From Porphyridium purpureum (lineage: Eukaryota > Rhodophyta > Bangiophyceae > Porphyridiales > Porphyridiaceae), in assembly GCA_008690995.1 (NCBI GenBank), contig VRMN01000004.1, positions 1,736,001 through 1,800,000 of the forward strand: DNA of 64,000 bases, read 5' to 3'. A program made the translations under genes and the position numbers. How positions within the stretch are numbered: the first letter of the stretch is position 1; each line of letters begins with the position of its first letter. The notes under the pieces are model-generated. The model saw nothing but the letters and a program-made list of their open reading frames with translations. It ran no database searches and had not been told where the DNA came from. Shown here one piece after another: positions 9,115-19,546 of the stretch.

Positions 9115-11391
9115 TTAATCCGCACTGGCACCTAAAAACACAAACGACGAAATGTCAGCTTTTTGCAGCGTCTCACCTGCAACGTCTGGTCCAAAGTGGA
9201 ACGCCACCGGGTCAGATTTCGTCGTGTATCCTAAAAGGATCCGACCTTGCGCGCGTGCTCGCACCTCGAGCTCCTTGTACGAAAGAGCATCAACGTCCTT
9301 CTCGTAGAAAAGTGACTTGGGCCCGAAGAGTTTAAAGTCAACGCCCTTGTCGCCGAGCAAATAGTCCCACACTGGCAGGATGTCGGGATTGTACGCGCCC
9401 TGCGCCAGCAGACATGAAGAAAAGTCGTCCAACGTGAGAACCGAAGCGTATGGCACTTCGGCACGTGCAAGCTCCTCGGTGGATTTGCTTTCAACCTCCA
9501 CAATCACCTTGGGAAGCTTTGCTGGCTTCTCGGCTGACAGCATCTCTCGATAGCACGCCTTGGTGGCGACCAGTGCCTCCAGCACAGCCGCCTCGCGCTC
9601 GTTAGCATTGTGCGCTCCGGACGCTTCGTCCAGCAGAACGATAATCGCGTCGCCCGAGTGCTCGTTAAATGATTTACCAGATCGGCGACGCCACTCAGAA
9701 ATGAGCGCAGGGTCGGCCATATCACCCTCCACAAAGTTGACGCGGATGTTGCGCAGCCGCAAGCGCGAGCCCGAGTCCGAGCGAAGCTCCAAGTTGCGCT
9801 CCGAAGCGGACTTGCGTGATACTACAGTCACCACCGAGCCCGGTTCGTAGAACACGTCCAGCTGTTGAAGCATCTCGCGCATTCCCGCACGCCAGCCCAG
9901 CACGAGAACATGGCGTGGTACCTTTTCGTCAACATTGCGCCGAAGCCGCTTTGCTAGCCGCTTGGGAATCTCCGGAATCGTCGTATCAGCCTCAGGCGTC
10001 ACGCGCACGCGCAGTTTGTTCTCTGCTAGCAAAAGTAGTGAATCAGACGCGTCTAGGACGGTGTCGGTTGGCGGCGGGTTGAGCAAGAGCTTCTCACATG
10101 CGTTTGTGGTACTATCGTGTTTGACAATGCCCAGTAAGCATGCACCCTGCACGCGCTTCGAGGCGTCGCCAAAGGTGGTTCCAGCCAGTTCCGGCTTCTT
10201 CATCATATACAGCTCGTAGCCCTCAAACGAGATCAGCTCGCCCAACAGCTCTGGCATGCCCTGCCCATTGGTCGCGCTTTGAACAATCTGCTTGGTCACC
10301 AAGTTCATCCAGTTGAGGCTCGTGACCTTCTCTCCCAAGTATGGAATGAGGTCGCTTGACTTTGGAACGAACGTCTCCATCATCGTGGGCGTATTGCCGC
10401 CCGTCAACCGCTTGATGGCAAGACCGGTCTTGAACACCAGATTATCGGCGACATTGGCAGGTACGTTCGAGTCGTACACCGAGCCTTGGCCTCGCTTTGA
10501 GGACAGGACCATGATCCGGGACGCCTTATCCACCCTGACAAGCTCAAGATCTTCATAATTAGATGGGTCACCCGAGCGGCAGATCACCTTGAGTCCTCCC
10601 TTCTTCTCGAACGCCTCGCTGACCGCCTGCTCCATGTCCTTCTTTTGAAGCGGAGCCAGGATCACGATCTTGCGGTGCTCGCGATTTGTCTGTGCTGAAA
10701 TGCGCATCTGCTCGAGCACACGCGGAACGGACGGGTTCCATCCCAGCACAAGTTGGTGATGATCTTCGTACACGGGAGTTCGCCCCGCTGCGAGCTCCTC
10801 CAGCTTGCCTTGAATGCCAGTCTCGACGATCGAAAGCAGGAATGCGAAGAAAAAGAGCTGGATGACAGTCAGCGCGAGCACAACGACCTTGGCCTTGGGA
10901 GGGTCTTCTGAAAAGTCTGGCTCGGCGCCCGAGATCGCCGCCCAGGCCATCCAGAACGACTTGTTCGTGTCGTAACCGGTCACACGCTCGTACGCGCGCG
11001 CGCCCACGTACGCCATCAGGAGGAACGAGCTCGCCAGCAGAAACGCCTTGAGCGCTGGATTCCACGTGAGCGCCTGCTCCAATGAGTAGCGGATCTGGCC
11101 CAGCGGAATGGGTGACTCGATCACGATTGGCTTGGGCACGTACTCCTGTTCCACGGCAGCGCTGGCGTTCGCAGAGGCCATCGCGACGAGTCGCCTTGGC
11201 GGCGCGCGCTCGTTGACACCCGCTTGAGCGTGTGCGTCGTGGTCGGCCGTGCTCGACTGAGCGCGTCTGCGCAGGCGAAGCCGCGCGCCCGAGCTCTCAG
11301 CCGCGCGACTCTGCTGCGCTGTCGGTCTGCTATTTGCGGTTGCCAGCGTCGGTGCTGCGTGCGACTCCTTTACGGGCAGCCCGCACAGCAT
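9115..11391 (-). CDS. CASTOR/POLLUX (DMI1)-type ion channel, probably plastid envelope
   Basis: About 758 residues. Two clear membrane segments (AFLLASSFLLMAYVGARAY and VLALTVIQLFFFAFLLSIVE) are followed by the very characteristic KLEELAAGRTPVYEDHHQLVLGWN at the start of the RCK/NAD-like domains. VLILAP-like and VEVESKSTEELAR segments follow. This is the CASTOR/POLLUX/SYM8 family, whose plant members are nuclear-envelope cation channels and whose PEC1/PEC2 relatives sit in the plastid envelope. The Ala/Arg/Ser-rich N-terminus with few acidic residues would suit a plastid presequence. The start is uncertain. 11391 is the first ATG in frame; the frame continues upstream with only GTG, and an unseen short intron could add a proper transit peptide. 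Confidence 0.85.
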   Translation of the reverse strand: MLCGLPVKESHAAPTLATANSRPTAQQSRAAESSGARLRLRRRAQSSTADHDAHAQAGVNERAPPRRLVAMASANASAAVEQEYVPKPIVIESPIPLGQIRYSLEQALTWNPALKAFLLASSFLLMAYVGARAYERVTGYDTNKSFWMAWAAISGAEPDFSEDPPKAKVVVLALTVIQLFFFAFLLSIVETGIQGKLEELAAGRTPVYEDHHQLVLGWNPSVPRVLEQMRISAQTNREHRKIVILAPLQKKDMEQAVSEAFEKKGGLKVICRSGDPSNYEDLELVRVDKASRIMVLSSKRGQGSVYDSNVPANVADNLVFKTGLAIKRLTGGNTPTMMETFVPKSSDLIPYLGEKVTSLNWMNLVTKQIVQSATNGQGMPELLGELISFEGYELYMMKKPELAGTTFGDASKRVQGACLLGIVKHDSTTNACEKLLLNPPPTDTVLDASDSLLLLAENKLRVRVTPEADTTIPEIPKRLAKRLRRNVDEKVPRHVLVLGWRAGMREMLQQLDVFYEPGSVVTVVSRKSASERNLELRSDSGSRLRLRNIRVNFVEGDMADPALISEWRRRSGKSFNEHSGDAIIVLLDEASGAHNANEREAAVLEALVATKACYREMLSAEKPAKLPKVIVEVESKSTEELARAEVPYASVLTLDDFSSCLLAQGAYNPDILPVWDYLLGDKGVDFKLFGPKSLFYEKDVDALSYKELEVRARAQGRILLGYTTKSDPVAFHFGPDVAGETLQKADISSFVFLGASAD

Positions 11392-12558
11392 CGGAATGAC
11401 TGCCAAAACTGCGGCTGCGCGTCTGAGCGTATCTTTCCATTCGCGCCTGTCTGCGCTCTGATCGACGGGTGGTGTGTTTCGCGCGGCGCACACCGGTGCC
11501 ACGATCGAGCGATCCTCATCCGCAGCACAGGCACGACGCCAGCAGCCCGCAGCGCTTGTCTTCCGCGCGCCGCCGCAGGCGCGCCATGCAGTCCCGCGTC
11601 AACGTGCGAGTTGGCACGCTTTGTCGCTACCGCGCCATCGCGGCGTGAGCCAGGCGGGAGCACAAAGCACCAAGCGGCCATGATCCCGAGCGCCTGGGCA
11701 GGCGAGATCCGACGAGGCGGCGCGGAGATCCAAAGCGGTCAACACGGAACGATCGCACGCTGCGTGAATTCAGAGCGCCGCCATCCCGCACAACATCCAC
11801 ACCCACATCTGGTCCTCCACCCCCAACCGCACCCGCGCCAAACGCCCGCCAGTTCAAAAAATTGAAGCGCATATCAAAACGCGCCACTTTTAGTAGGAAG
11901 CTTTGGAGATCACGCGCGCGCGGCTGCCGCTGCAAGCACGCGCTGCCGCGTCTACTAAAACAGCCCCATTTCACGCATAAATGCACTGTACACTACGGCA
12001 CACTCGCACGCACCTGGACGCTCGCGCAACTGAACCTCGCAAGGTGTACACCTTGTAGTGTACAGTTTGAGTCTCGTAAGGATTGGAAACCTCGCTTCGA
12101 TGGACGCATTCCAACCTCCAAGCCAACAACCAGGTTGATCTAGTTTCTAAACGTACAACTTCACTTGTCCAACGCGTACTCCCTGCCGACAACCACCGCG
12201 GTCGCGCTCTGCGTTGTGCTGTACGCGCGGCGTGCAACGCAACGAATCGTGTCTCGCACGCTCTTGCCCGCCAGCCGACACTCGCAGTGAAGCGCTTCCC
12301 TTCTCGAGCCACACGCGCGTCATCAGTTACCGGTTTAACGGCTTAATGACCGCGCACATAAACCGTTAACCGACCCGGTACTGTTAGCGCATCTTAACAG
12401 TACACCCCGCGAGTTCCAAACGTGAACGAAGTACAGCAAACTGTACACTACCAGAATAAGGAAAGCCGGACAGGAACCCTAGAAGGTTGAGCTGCCGGAG
12501 CGAGGTTGTGAGCGCGCGTGTGTGTCGGGAGCGGTGGTGGTGTGCGCGGCCACGCAGG
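11392..12558. other. Divergent intergenic region between channel and omega-amidase genes
   Basis: No gene seen. It carries an inverted pair of ACTGTAC/GTACAGT motifs (11985-11991 and 12060-12066), another copy at 12440-12446, and AACCCTAG at 12475-12482, 77 bp before the omega-amidase start codon. A loose inverted repeat around 12330-12380 contains AACCGTTAA-type sequence. Confidence 0.5.
11985..12066. promoter_or_regulatory. Inverted pair of ACTGTAC / GTACAGT motifs
   Basis: CACTGTACACTA at 11984-11995 is mirrored by TAGTGTACAGT at 12056-12066, with 60 bp between. This is the same motif that recurs ahead of other genes in the window. A dimeric factor site or a promoter core is possible; this is inferred from recurrence only. 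Confidence 0.45.
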
Positions 12559-13635
12559 ATGTGGAGCGCGTGCGGGTTTGTGTCGTCGTTCTCGTGTGCG
12601 GGTGGTGCTGGAGCGGCGGCTGGAAGGGCATTGTCGCGCGGTGCGGCGGCAGCGGCGGCGGCGAGCGGGTTGAAGAGTTGGTGCGCCGCGAAGAGTGGGC
12701 GTGGCAGAGAAGTCGTGTCGTCCTCTGGCGCGAGAGTGGTGCGTGCGTCGGCGTCGAGCAGTATGGCGGCAAGCGTGGACGCGTTCAAGGTCGCGCTGTG
12801 CCAGGTGGCCGTCGGAGACGATAAGCAGAAGAACCTCGCGCATGCCAGGCAGATGCTGCGCTCCGCGAAGGAGCGCGGCGCCGAGCTGGCGGTGCTGCCA
12901 GAGTGCTTCAACTCGCCGTATGGCACGCAGTTCTTCCGTGAGTATGCAGAGACTTTGCCCGAGGTCGGCGAGGACGCGGGCGCGGCGCTCTCGCCCTCAG
13001 TGCAGATGCTGCTAGAGACCGCGCAGGAGACAGGCATGTACATTGTGGGCGGCTCCGTGCCGGAAATCACCCAGGACGGAAAGGTATACAACACGTCACT
13101 GAGCGTGTCGCCGCAAGGACAGCTCGTGGCCAAGCACCGCAAGGTGCACTTGTTTGATATTGATGTGCAGGGCGGGATCCGGTTCATGGAGTCCGACACG
13201 CTGTCACCGGGCCAGTGCATGACCACGTTTGATATGGCCAATGGCGTGCGCGTAGGCGTGAGCATCTGCTATGACATTCGCTTCCCTGAGCTCAGCATGC
13301 TCATGGCGGAGGCTGGTTGTCAGCTGCTGTGCTTCCCCGGCGCATTCAACATGACCACGGGCCCAGCGCATTGGGAACTCCTGGGGCGTGCGCGTGCGCT
13401 CGACAACCAGTTGTACGTGGCCATGTGCAGTCCTTGCCGCGACGTGCAGGCTTCGTACCACGCGTGGGGCCATTCGAGTCTGTTCAGCCCGTGGGGCGAG
13501 GTGCTGGCCACCACCGAGGAAAAGGAGGATATTGTTGTCGGCACGGTAGATCTCAAGCGGCTTGAGAGCGTCCGCAGCAGCATCCCGGTGCGCAAGCAGA
13601 AGCGGTCGGACCTCTACAGGCTCACCAAGTTATAA
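12559..13635 (+). CDS. NIT2: Omega-amidase / Nit2-type nitrilase-superfamily hydrolase, organelle-targeted
   Basis: 358 residues. The nitrilase catalytic triad is visible: Glu in LAVLPECFNSPYG, Lys in LVAKHRKVHLFDID, and Cys in GVSICYDIRFPEL. The HLFDIDVQGGIRF and ALDNQLYVAMCSP signatures belong to the Nit2/omega-amidase branch, which hydrolyses alpha-ketoglutaramate and alpha-ketosuccinamate, clearing the toxic products of glutamine and asparagine transamination. The enzyme proper begins about residue 73 (DAFKVALCQVAVG). The preceding 70 residues are Ala/Ser/Arg/Gly-rich with almost no acidic residues, which suggests a plastid or mitochondrial presequence. The frame extends upstream to a TTG, so the ATG at 12559 is the first usable start. 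AACCCTAG lies 77 bp upstream. Confidence 0.92.
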   Translation: MWSACGFVSSFSCAGGAGAAAGRALSRGAAAAAAASGLKSWCAAKSGRGREVVSSSGARVVRASASSSMAASVDAFKVALCQVAVGDDKQKNLAHARQMLRSAKERGAELAVLPECFNSPYGTQFFREYAETLPEVGEDAGAALSPSVQMLLETAQETGMYIVGGSVPEITQDGKVYNTSLSVSPQGQLVAKHRKVHLFDIDVQGGIRFMESDTLSPGQCMTTFDMANGVRVGVSICYDIRFPELSMLMAEAGCQLLCFPGAFNMTTGPAHWELLGRARALDNQLYVAMCSPCRDVQASYHAWGHSSLFSPWGEVLATTEEKEDIVVGTVDLKRLESVRSSIPVRKQKRSDLYRLTKL

Positions 13636-14050
13636 GCCGGCCAGATCGCGCCAATCGTCGCCCTTTCAAGGGGGTAAGGAGCATTTCACAGATAGGGGAG
13701 GAGAGAAGCCGAGACTTTCATTAAAGAGATTCATAGACGCTTACGCATGCACATATACGACACAGACATGACGGCTTTCCTAGTACCTCTACGTCATACT
13801 TGGAGCACCACTTAACAAGCAGAGTCCGACGCTGTGCGCGCCGGGCACTACCCACATCGGGAGCTTTACGTGCTCATGTTCGGTTACTATTAGACCGCAG
13901 CGGTTGCGGGCGCGCGCGCTTCGGGCACAGCCAAAAGAGAAGCGCGCGCCTGAATGACTATGTGTGAATCCCCTTGCCTACCTAAAAAAACAAAATAATA
14001 CCGACGCTGCTTCTGGAGTTCGTACTTGTCAGACGTTGAATACAAAAGAG
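13636..14050. other. Convergent 3' region between omega-amidase and eS27 genes
   Basis: Nothing coding is seen. It should hold the two 3' untranslated regions. No stable repeat or RNA gene recognised. Confidence 0.5.
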
Positions 14051-14305
14051 TTACATCTTCTTTCTGAATGAACAACCCTCCGTGAGTTTCACCTTGCCGC
14101 CCGTGGGAGTGCACACGACTTGTGAGCAGCCCCCGCAGACCACGACGGTTTGCGCGTGGCTAAAGACCATGGTGATGGTGTAGCAGCCCGGGCACTTGAC
14201 GTCCAGGAAGCACGAGTTGGGCGTTTGTACGAGCCGCTTGAGCTTGTACTTGCGCGCCTCGGCCTTTGGGTCTGGGTACAACAGATCGGTTTCCAGCGCC
14301 GGCAT
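14051..14305 (-). CDS. RPS27: 40S ribosomal protein eS27
   Basis: 84 residues, the normal eS27 length. It reads [20 protein letters not shown], followed by the C4 zinc ribbon CPGC-x14-CGGC (about residues 37-57) that binds one zinc in the small subunit, and ends with the conserved [11 protein letters not shown] tail. The ATG at 14305 gives the canonical start; the open frame further upstream starts only with TTG. Unlike many eukaryotic homologues, the gene has no intron. A pyrimidine tract (CT repeats on the plus strand, so GA on the sense strand) lies at 14500-14528, about 200 bp upstream. Confidence 0.97.
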   Translation of the reverse strand: MPALETDLLYPDPKAEARKYKLKRLVQTPNSCFLDVKCPGCYTITMVFSHAQTVVVCGGCSQVVCTPTGGKVKLTEGCSFRKKM

Positions 14306-15104
14306 GATGAAGCAATCCCTCGAGCACAACAGTAAGCCACCCCTTCAAGCTCCTCTCACAGCTTCCACAACCCACGAAAAGCGCGCGCGCGTATGGGACC
14401 CCCAACAAACCACTGAACAATACCAAACACTACAGCGGCTTCAAATCGCAACACGAATCACCACCCGCCCTTCCCTTTCCCCTGTCCCACTCTATGTCTC
14501 TCTACCCCTCTCTCTCTCTCCCTCTTTCTGTCCTCTACTGCCTCGCCACATACCCTCCGTCGCCTTGTTTTCCCCCAACGCCGCCGCGATCACTGCCCGC
14601 ACGCACAGTACACACTCCATAGCCAAACGCGGCCAGTTTGCTATCCGCGCCCGCTCGCGCTCGACGCCCACACACAAAATCCGCCGCGGCGCTAGCAAAA
14701 CGCCACGCGCAGCGCCGCCCCGCGTCATCGGCGCCGCCGAACGCGCGCGCCTATCAAACTGGCCCGCGTTGCTACCAAGTCAGCCTTGAGCCCGCATCCT
14801 GTTCAGACTAGGGTTTGCGCGCACCGCCGCGCCGGCTGGTTACCGCAAGGGTTCAGTCCATCCCAGTACAGTGTGTACTGCGACGCCACTTCAAATTGGT
14901 ACAGTGGGTGTACATTGGGTGTACAGTTGGCGATAACGGTTAACAGCGGTGTTTGCGGTACAGTGATACGTACAGTATTATGTACAGTGGTGTACAGTGG
15001 TGGGTGCTGGCAGGGGTTGTGAAAAGGAGGGAAGAGGGGAAGAGGAGGGAGGGGAGGGGATGGAGTGGCGTTGATGTTGTGTGTGGGGAGGGAGGAGAGG
15101 TAGG
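14306..15104. other. Divergent promoter region between eS27 and Rpn3
   Basis: No gene. It contains the CT-rich tract 14500-14528, CTAGGGTTT at 14808-14816, the dense GTACAGT array at 14866-14998, and a purine-rich (GGGAAGAGG-type) sense-strand leader at about 15020-15100, immediately before the Rpn3 ATG. Confidence 0.6.
14866..14998 (+). promoter_or_regulatory. Array of seven GTACAGT motifs upstream of Rpn3
   Basis: GTACAGT occurs at 14866, 14899, 14921, 14958, 14970, 14982 and 14992 (start positions), all in the same orientation, within 133 bp and ending about 107 bp before the Rpn3 start codon. Spacings vary (10-37 bp), so this is a motif cluster and not a simple tandem repeat. The same heptamer recurs singly upstream of other genes in the window. 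Role inferred from position and density. Confidence 0.6.
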
Positions 15105-16718
15105 ATGGACTCGTCGCTGCGCAGGCAGGTGCATGCGCTGGAGAAGGCCGTGGGCGTGCGTGATCTGCGCGGCGTCGCGCGCCTCGTGCGCCACCACAAC
15201 CGCGTCCGGATCGAGGTGACCAAGCCGCAGCTGCTGGACGTGCTGCGCGAGGCGCTCGGCGAGGCGGCGCCAGATGGCAAGGTGCTGATCGACGCCGTCG
15301 TCCGCTACATGCCGGACGGGTGGGAGCACCCGCTTATGACCAAGCGGCTGCTTCAGCTCAAGGAGGAGGAGGAGGCCGCCGCCGCCGCCACGGCACGAGC
15401 CGCGGCCGCGGAGAAGGACGGCGCCGATGCAGGCGACATGGAAGTGACCAAGGCGGAAGAAGAGGGTGAGGCTGCGGCGGGAAAGACACAGGCGGGCGCC
15501 GAAGGATCTGCTCGGGACATGCCTGCTGGATCTGCCCGTGCCGAAACGGCGGCCTCCGAGGTGCCCACGCTGCACGCCAGCGGCCAGTTGCCCGAAATCG
15601 TGGCTTATCTGCAGCTGGTTGTGATTGTGCTGCTCGTGGACGCCAAGCAGTACGAGGCCGCGTCGCAAATATCGTCCGGCATTTTGACTCACCTGATCGA
15701 CACAAATGTGCGCTCGCTCGATGAAATTCGGTCGCGCATCTTCTTCTACCACGCACGGGCTTATGAAATGCTGTCGCGATCCAAGCTGATTCGGTCGCAG
15801 CTGCTCGAGGCGTATCGGGCGGCCGTGCTCCAGCGTGATCACAGCGGCCAGGCAATGCTGCTCAACCTGCTCCTGCGCTCGTACTTGGAGGCAAATCTGC
15901 ACGACCAGGCAGACAAGCTCGTGTCGCAGACACACTTTCCGGAGACACGCTCCAACAACCAACTGGCGCGACACTTATACTACTTGGGTCGTATTCGCGC
16001 GGTGCAGCTGGACTACTCAGAGGCGCTCCGATGCCTTCAGGAGGCTCTGCGCAAGGCGCCGCAGAGCGCCGCGATTGGCTTTCGGACGGCCGTGCAGAAG
16101 ATGCTCGTGATCGTGTCGCTGCTGACGGGCGAGATCCCAGATCGCGACGTGTTCCGAGAGGCAAGCATGCGGCGCGCGCTGGTTCCTTATCTGGAGTTGA
16201 CGCGCGCGGTCCGCGCCGGCAGTCTTGACGAGTTTCAGCTGGTGGTGCAGGCGCGCGGCGCGCTGTTTATGCGGGACGGCCTCTCAAACCTCATCACACG
16301 GTTGCGGCAGAACGTGATCAAGACGGGGCTGCGCAAGATTAATCTTTGCTACTCGAAAATTTCTATCAGCGACATTTGCACACGGCTGCGACTCGAGTCA
16401 TCGGAGGACGCCGAGCTGATCATTGCCAAAGCGGTGCGCGATGGCGTCATTGACGCCACCATCGATCATACGGCTGGCGTGGTCTCGTCCAACGAGCTTT
16501 TGGACGTGTACACCACGATTGAGCCGTCCAACGCCTTTCACAAACGCATCGCGTTTTGTCTGAAGATTCACAATGACGCTGTGCGCGCCATGCGCTTCCC
16601 AGACCCGTTCGAAGATGCCGAATCGGCAGAGGCGCGCCAGAAGCGGCTCAAGGAAGAGCAAGAGCTTGCGTTCACGTTTGCTGAAGACGACGACGACGAT
16701 GATGATGACGAGTTTTAA
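15105..16718 (+). CDS. RPN3: 26S proteasome regulatory subunit Rpn3 (PSMD3)
   Basis: 537 residues, matching the family. The N-terminal helical repeats include LRRQVHALEKAV. A low-complexity Glu/Ala linker follows (about 88-145), then the TPR-like region (LPEIVAYLQLVVIVLLVDAKQY, RSRIFFYHARAYE, LLNLLLRSYLE, NNQLARHLYYLGRIRAVQLDY). The C-terminal PCI domain includes GLRKINLCYSKISISDICTRL and AELIIAKAVRDGVIDATIDH. The tail ends in a run of eight Asp before EF. Rpn3 is a lid subunit that scaffolds the deubiquitinase module in nucleus and cytosol. The ATG at 15105 is chosen because the upstream frame offers only GTG and homology begins at once. The purine-rich leader and GTACAGT cluster are upstream. 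Confidence 0.96.
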   Translation: MDSSLRRQVHALEKAVGVRDLRGVARLVRHHNRVRIEVTKPQLLDVLREALGEAAPDGKVLIDAVVRYMPDGWEHPLMTKRLLQLKEEEEAAAAATARAAAAEKDGADAGDMEVTKAEEEGEAAAGKTQAGAEGSARDMPAGSARAETAASEVPTLHASGQLPEIVAYLQLVVIVLLVDAKQYEAASQISSGILTHLIDTNVRSLDEIRSRIFFYHARAYEMLSRSKLIRSQLLEAYRAAVLQRDHSGQAMLLNLLLRSYLEANLHDQADKLVSQTHFPETRSNNQLARHLYYLGRIRAVQLDYSEALRCLQEALRKAPQSAAIGFRTAVQKMLVIVSLLTGEIPDRDVFREASMRRALVPYLELTRAVRAGSLDEFQLVVQARGALFMRDGLSNLITRLRQNVIKTGLRKINLCYSKISISDICTRLRLESSEDAELIIAKAVRDGVIDATIDHTAGVVSSNELLDVYTTIEPSNAFHKRIAFCLKIHNDAVRAMRFPDPFEDAESAEARQKRLKEEQELAFTFAEDDDDDDDDEF

Positions 16719-18009
16719 CACCGTCTCACGGGTCGGTTGGATTCTAAACGTACCTGGATCATCAGATCGCACCAGGCGTAGGGGGTGGGGGGTAACTGGG
16801 ATAATAAAACCAGACAGAACGCGATTAGCTCAATCCTTGTACTGCTGCATGGTCAAACCGGAACGGCTCTGTTCTGTACAAAGCACGAGACTGCAGGCTC
16901 AGAAAGCCAATCTTGATGAAGATACCGACTCTCGCGGACCTGGGGCAGAATGGTCCGTGAGTGGGTTGAAAATAAGAAGGTGGGCAAAGCACCTCGCCGC
17001 TGGCTTTCGTATATGGGCGAAAGGCCAATTGGAGCAAAAGAGAAAAGTCCCATTCATGCACGGGCCAAAAGGTAACACCCTGCAGAGGTGCGTTCCTGTC
17101 GTGCAAGTACCGAACGGGCCAGTCGCATGTTTGTCAAGGCCGTTGAAAAGCGCTTGGCGACATCTTTCTCCGTGTTCTGAAACTGTGGACACGAGCTGCT
17201 TCATCAAGAGCACAAAGAAATGCTGCAAGTCGCTATCCTGGTGGCTCGCGTACTTGATGTTGTCGAATTTGAGATTCCGCACCACAAGCTTAGCGCGAGC
17301 TTGTCACTTCGAGGTCGCATTGTGATTAGCGCTCGCGCAATCGCAAAATGCATATGCATGTGGACAATTTCACCGACACTGTTAGACCTCCGTGGGTACC
17401 TGCCGCGTGCGAATCTCACGCGATAGCCGTCAGCCCCCCGTCATGGTGCGAGCTCGTACTCCTCGCGGCGCGCGCACCTCGTGACCATGTGAAGTTGTTG
17501 GGATGCTGCATCCGGGAAAGAAAGATGCAGAACAAGCTGCTCAATAGCTCAGGCGCGCGCACTTGAGAAGCGTCTCTGCACACTGGGCGTCGAAGCGGAA
17601 ACCTGACGCGGAAATGGCGTGTCCTCCGTCCCGCACTGTGATGCAGTGCCTGCTCATGTCAGAAGATGTCTGTATATATCTTTGTCACTGAGCTGAAGGA
17701 CCACACAGAGACCATGACTTGGATTTCGGGAGACCGAGAACACATGTCCCAGACCGACTCCAATAAAGGATAGTGAACAAGGTTGCGAACTAAACATTCA
17801 CATTGCCCTGGTTGTCGCTGCTGGTGCGTTCATGGCGCATTGCCGAGCTTGCTCAATCAATCTCCAGGCCCACAGCCACTCAAGGCATCGACTCCTCGGA
17901 CGTCCAACGGTTCCACTTTGGCCAATTTGGCTACTCGCGCATCGCTCAAGAATGCTGGTCACCAAAAACATTTCTTGCATTGCAGTATACCAGAGTCAGC
18001 AGCGGCGAC
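16719..18009. other. 1.3-kb intergenic stretch without a recognisable gene
   Basis: Short open frames on both strands (such as 16899-17285 minus) do not resemble any family I know and have no supporting start or context. TGTATATATCTT near 17668-17680 could be a TATA-like element but is far from the next start codon at 18010. Confidence 0.4.
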
Positions 18010-19011
18010 ATGGCATTTGTTTCGGTCCGTGTTCCAGTGGCAGCCCCGCCATTGAGCCCTTCCGTTGCGGCAGGCGCAGGTGTTGCGCAAGCTGCGTGTG
18101 CGCATGAACCGGCGTACCTCTCATGGCGAAGCCGATCCAAAGCTCGTGCACATGCGCGAGGATTCGGAAATGGATGCAGCGAGCGCAGTGGTCGGGGATC
18201 GAACCGTTTTGTGCTGAGCGCGATCGCGTCGAGCGCAGATTACCTTGCTCGGCACGATCTGTCTGGCCGTACAGCGGTGGTCACAGGCGGGAACCGTGGG
18301 ATCGGCGCGGCAATCTCGCACGCGCTAGCGGCTCACGGCGCAGACGTGCTCATTGTTGCACGAGACGAGGCGTCATCTCTGGAAGTGCTTCGCGAGCTGC
18401 GCGAAACGCACGGCGTGCAAGGCGCGTTTGTGGCTTGCGACCTGAGTGACGCCGCGTCTGTCGCACGAGTGACGCCGCAGTGCGTTGCGGCGTCACCGTC
18501 GACGCTCAACATACTTGTGAACAATGCAGGCGTGGCGCTGCTGGCACCTCTTCGCGATGCAAGCGTGGTCGATTGGGACACGACCATGGCCGTCAATCTG
18601 CGCGCGCCGTACATTTTGGCGCAGCACCTGGCCACGCACATGATGGATGCCGGAACTGCGGGCGCGATTGTAAATGTGTCGTCAGCGGCTGGCAAGGGCG
18701 CGCTCCACGAGCACGGCGCGTATTGCACGTCCAAGGCGGCTCTCAACATGCTCACCAAGGTGATGGCTCTCGAATGGGGCCCGAGTGGTGTGCGCACCAA
18801 TGCCGTGTGCCCTACGGTCATTCTCACTGACATGGGCCAAAAGGTGTGGGGTCCGACAGAGAAGGCCGCACCAATGCTAGCACGCATTCCGCTCGGCAGG
18901 TTTGGCCAACCGTACGAGGTGGGTGACCTCGTCGCGTACCTTTGCTCGGACGCTGCGAGTCTCATCAACGGTCAGCTGATTTCTGCAGATGGCGGCTTCT
19001 CGGTGCAGTAG
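18010..19011 (+). CDS. Plastid-targeted short-chain dehydrogenase/reductase, DCXR-like
   Basis: 333 residues. A roughly 80-residue presequence begins MAFVSVRVPVAAPPLSPS, the Phe-containing start typical of red algal plastid transit peptides. A classical SDR follows. The cofactor loop is TGGNRGIG, then NNAG, the catalytic Ser in IVNVSSAAGKG, and Tyr/Lys in YCTSKAALN (YxxxK). The PLGRFGQPYEVGDLVAYLCSD and SADGG tail completes it. Closest by eye to L-xylulose/dicarbonyl reductases or 3-oxoacyl-ACP reductase-like SDRs; the substrate cannot be told from sequence. An Arg in the TGG-NRG loop suggests NADP preference. The open frame extends upstream to a TTG, but the ATG at 18010 gives the proper targeting peptide. 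Confidence 0.85.
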   Translation: MAFVSVRVPVAAPPLSPSVAAGAGVAQAACAHEPAYLSWRSRSKARAHARGFGNGCSERSGRGSNRFVLSAIASSADYLARHDLSGRTAVVTGGNRGIGAAISHALAAHGADVLIVARDEASSLEVLRELRETHGVQGAFVACDLSDAASVARVTPQCVAASPSTLNILVNNAGVALLAPLRDASVVDWDTTMAVNLRAPYILAQHLATHMMDAGTAGAIVNVSSAAGKGALHEHGAYCTSKAALNMLTKVMALEWGPSGVRTNAVCPTVILTDMGQKVWGPTEKAAPMLARIPLGRFGQPYEVGDLVAYLCSDAASLINGQLISADGGFSVQ

Positions 19012-19546
19012 CCAAAAGAAGGCGTGAGCCACGGAGCCACGTACCTTGGTACTAGTAAATAGACGGTGTCATGCTCATAAACCTCCTGCTGATGCTCCGT
19101 TTCTGCGTCCGAAAGCGAATGATCCTCAAGAAAGACGAAATCAGCAGGCGCGGAAAAAGGAAGGAAAGGAAAAGAAGAGACAAAAGTATATATATATATA
19201 TATATGTAATCTGTGCGTACCAGGAAACGCGCTCGCTGGTATCAAAATCGCCTCGCAATCAGCGCGGCGCCAAGGATTGCAAGCTCTAGCTCGTGTGGCC
19301 ATTCAGGTCGCGATACGTGTGCACGCGGGTGTTTTCACATAGATTTTTCTCCACATTGATGATGGAGCTTCCAGGCTCGCGCAAAGAGTGCCGAGGCCCG
19401 ATTCTTTGCCTTGCACGATAAGAGCACCTGGCGCGAAACCGCAAGCTTTTGAGATTATTTGAGAATACTAGCTGCTCATCTCCTGCACAAAGCCCGTGTC
19501 GAGGTGCTTCGCAAAGTGCCCTTCTACCGGGCGACGTCGCTTGGCC
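19012..19546. other. Convergent 3' region with a TA microsatellite
   Basis: No gene is seen. A (TA) run of about ten units lies at about 19187-19206. The region lies between the 3' ends of the SDR gene and the RWP-RK-like gene. Confidence 0.5.

Noticed and set aside
12384-13265. 293-codon minus-strand frame
   Set aside because: Antisense shadow of the well-supported omega-amidase gene.
14940-15974. 344-codon minus-strand frame
   Set aside because: Antisense to Rpn3 and its promoter. Leu/Arg/His-rich shadow.
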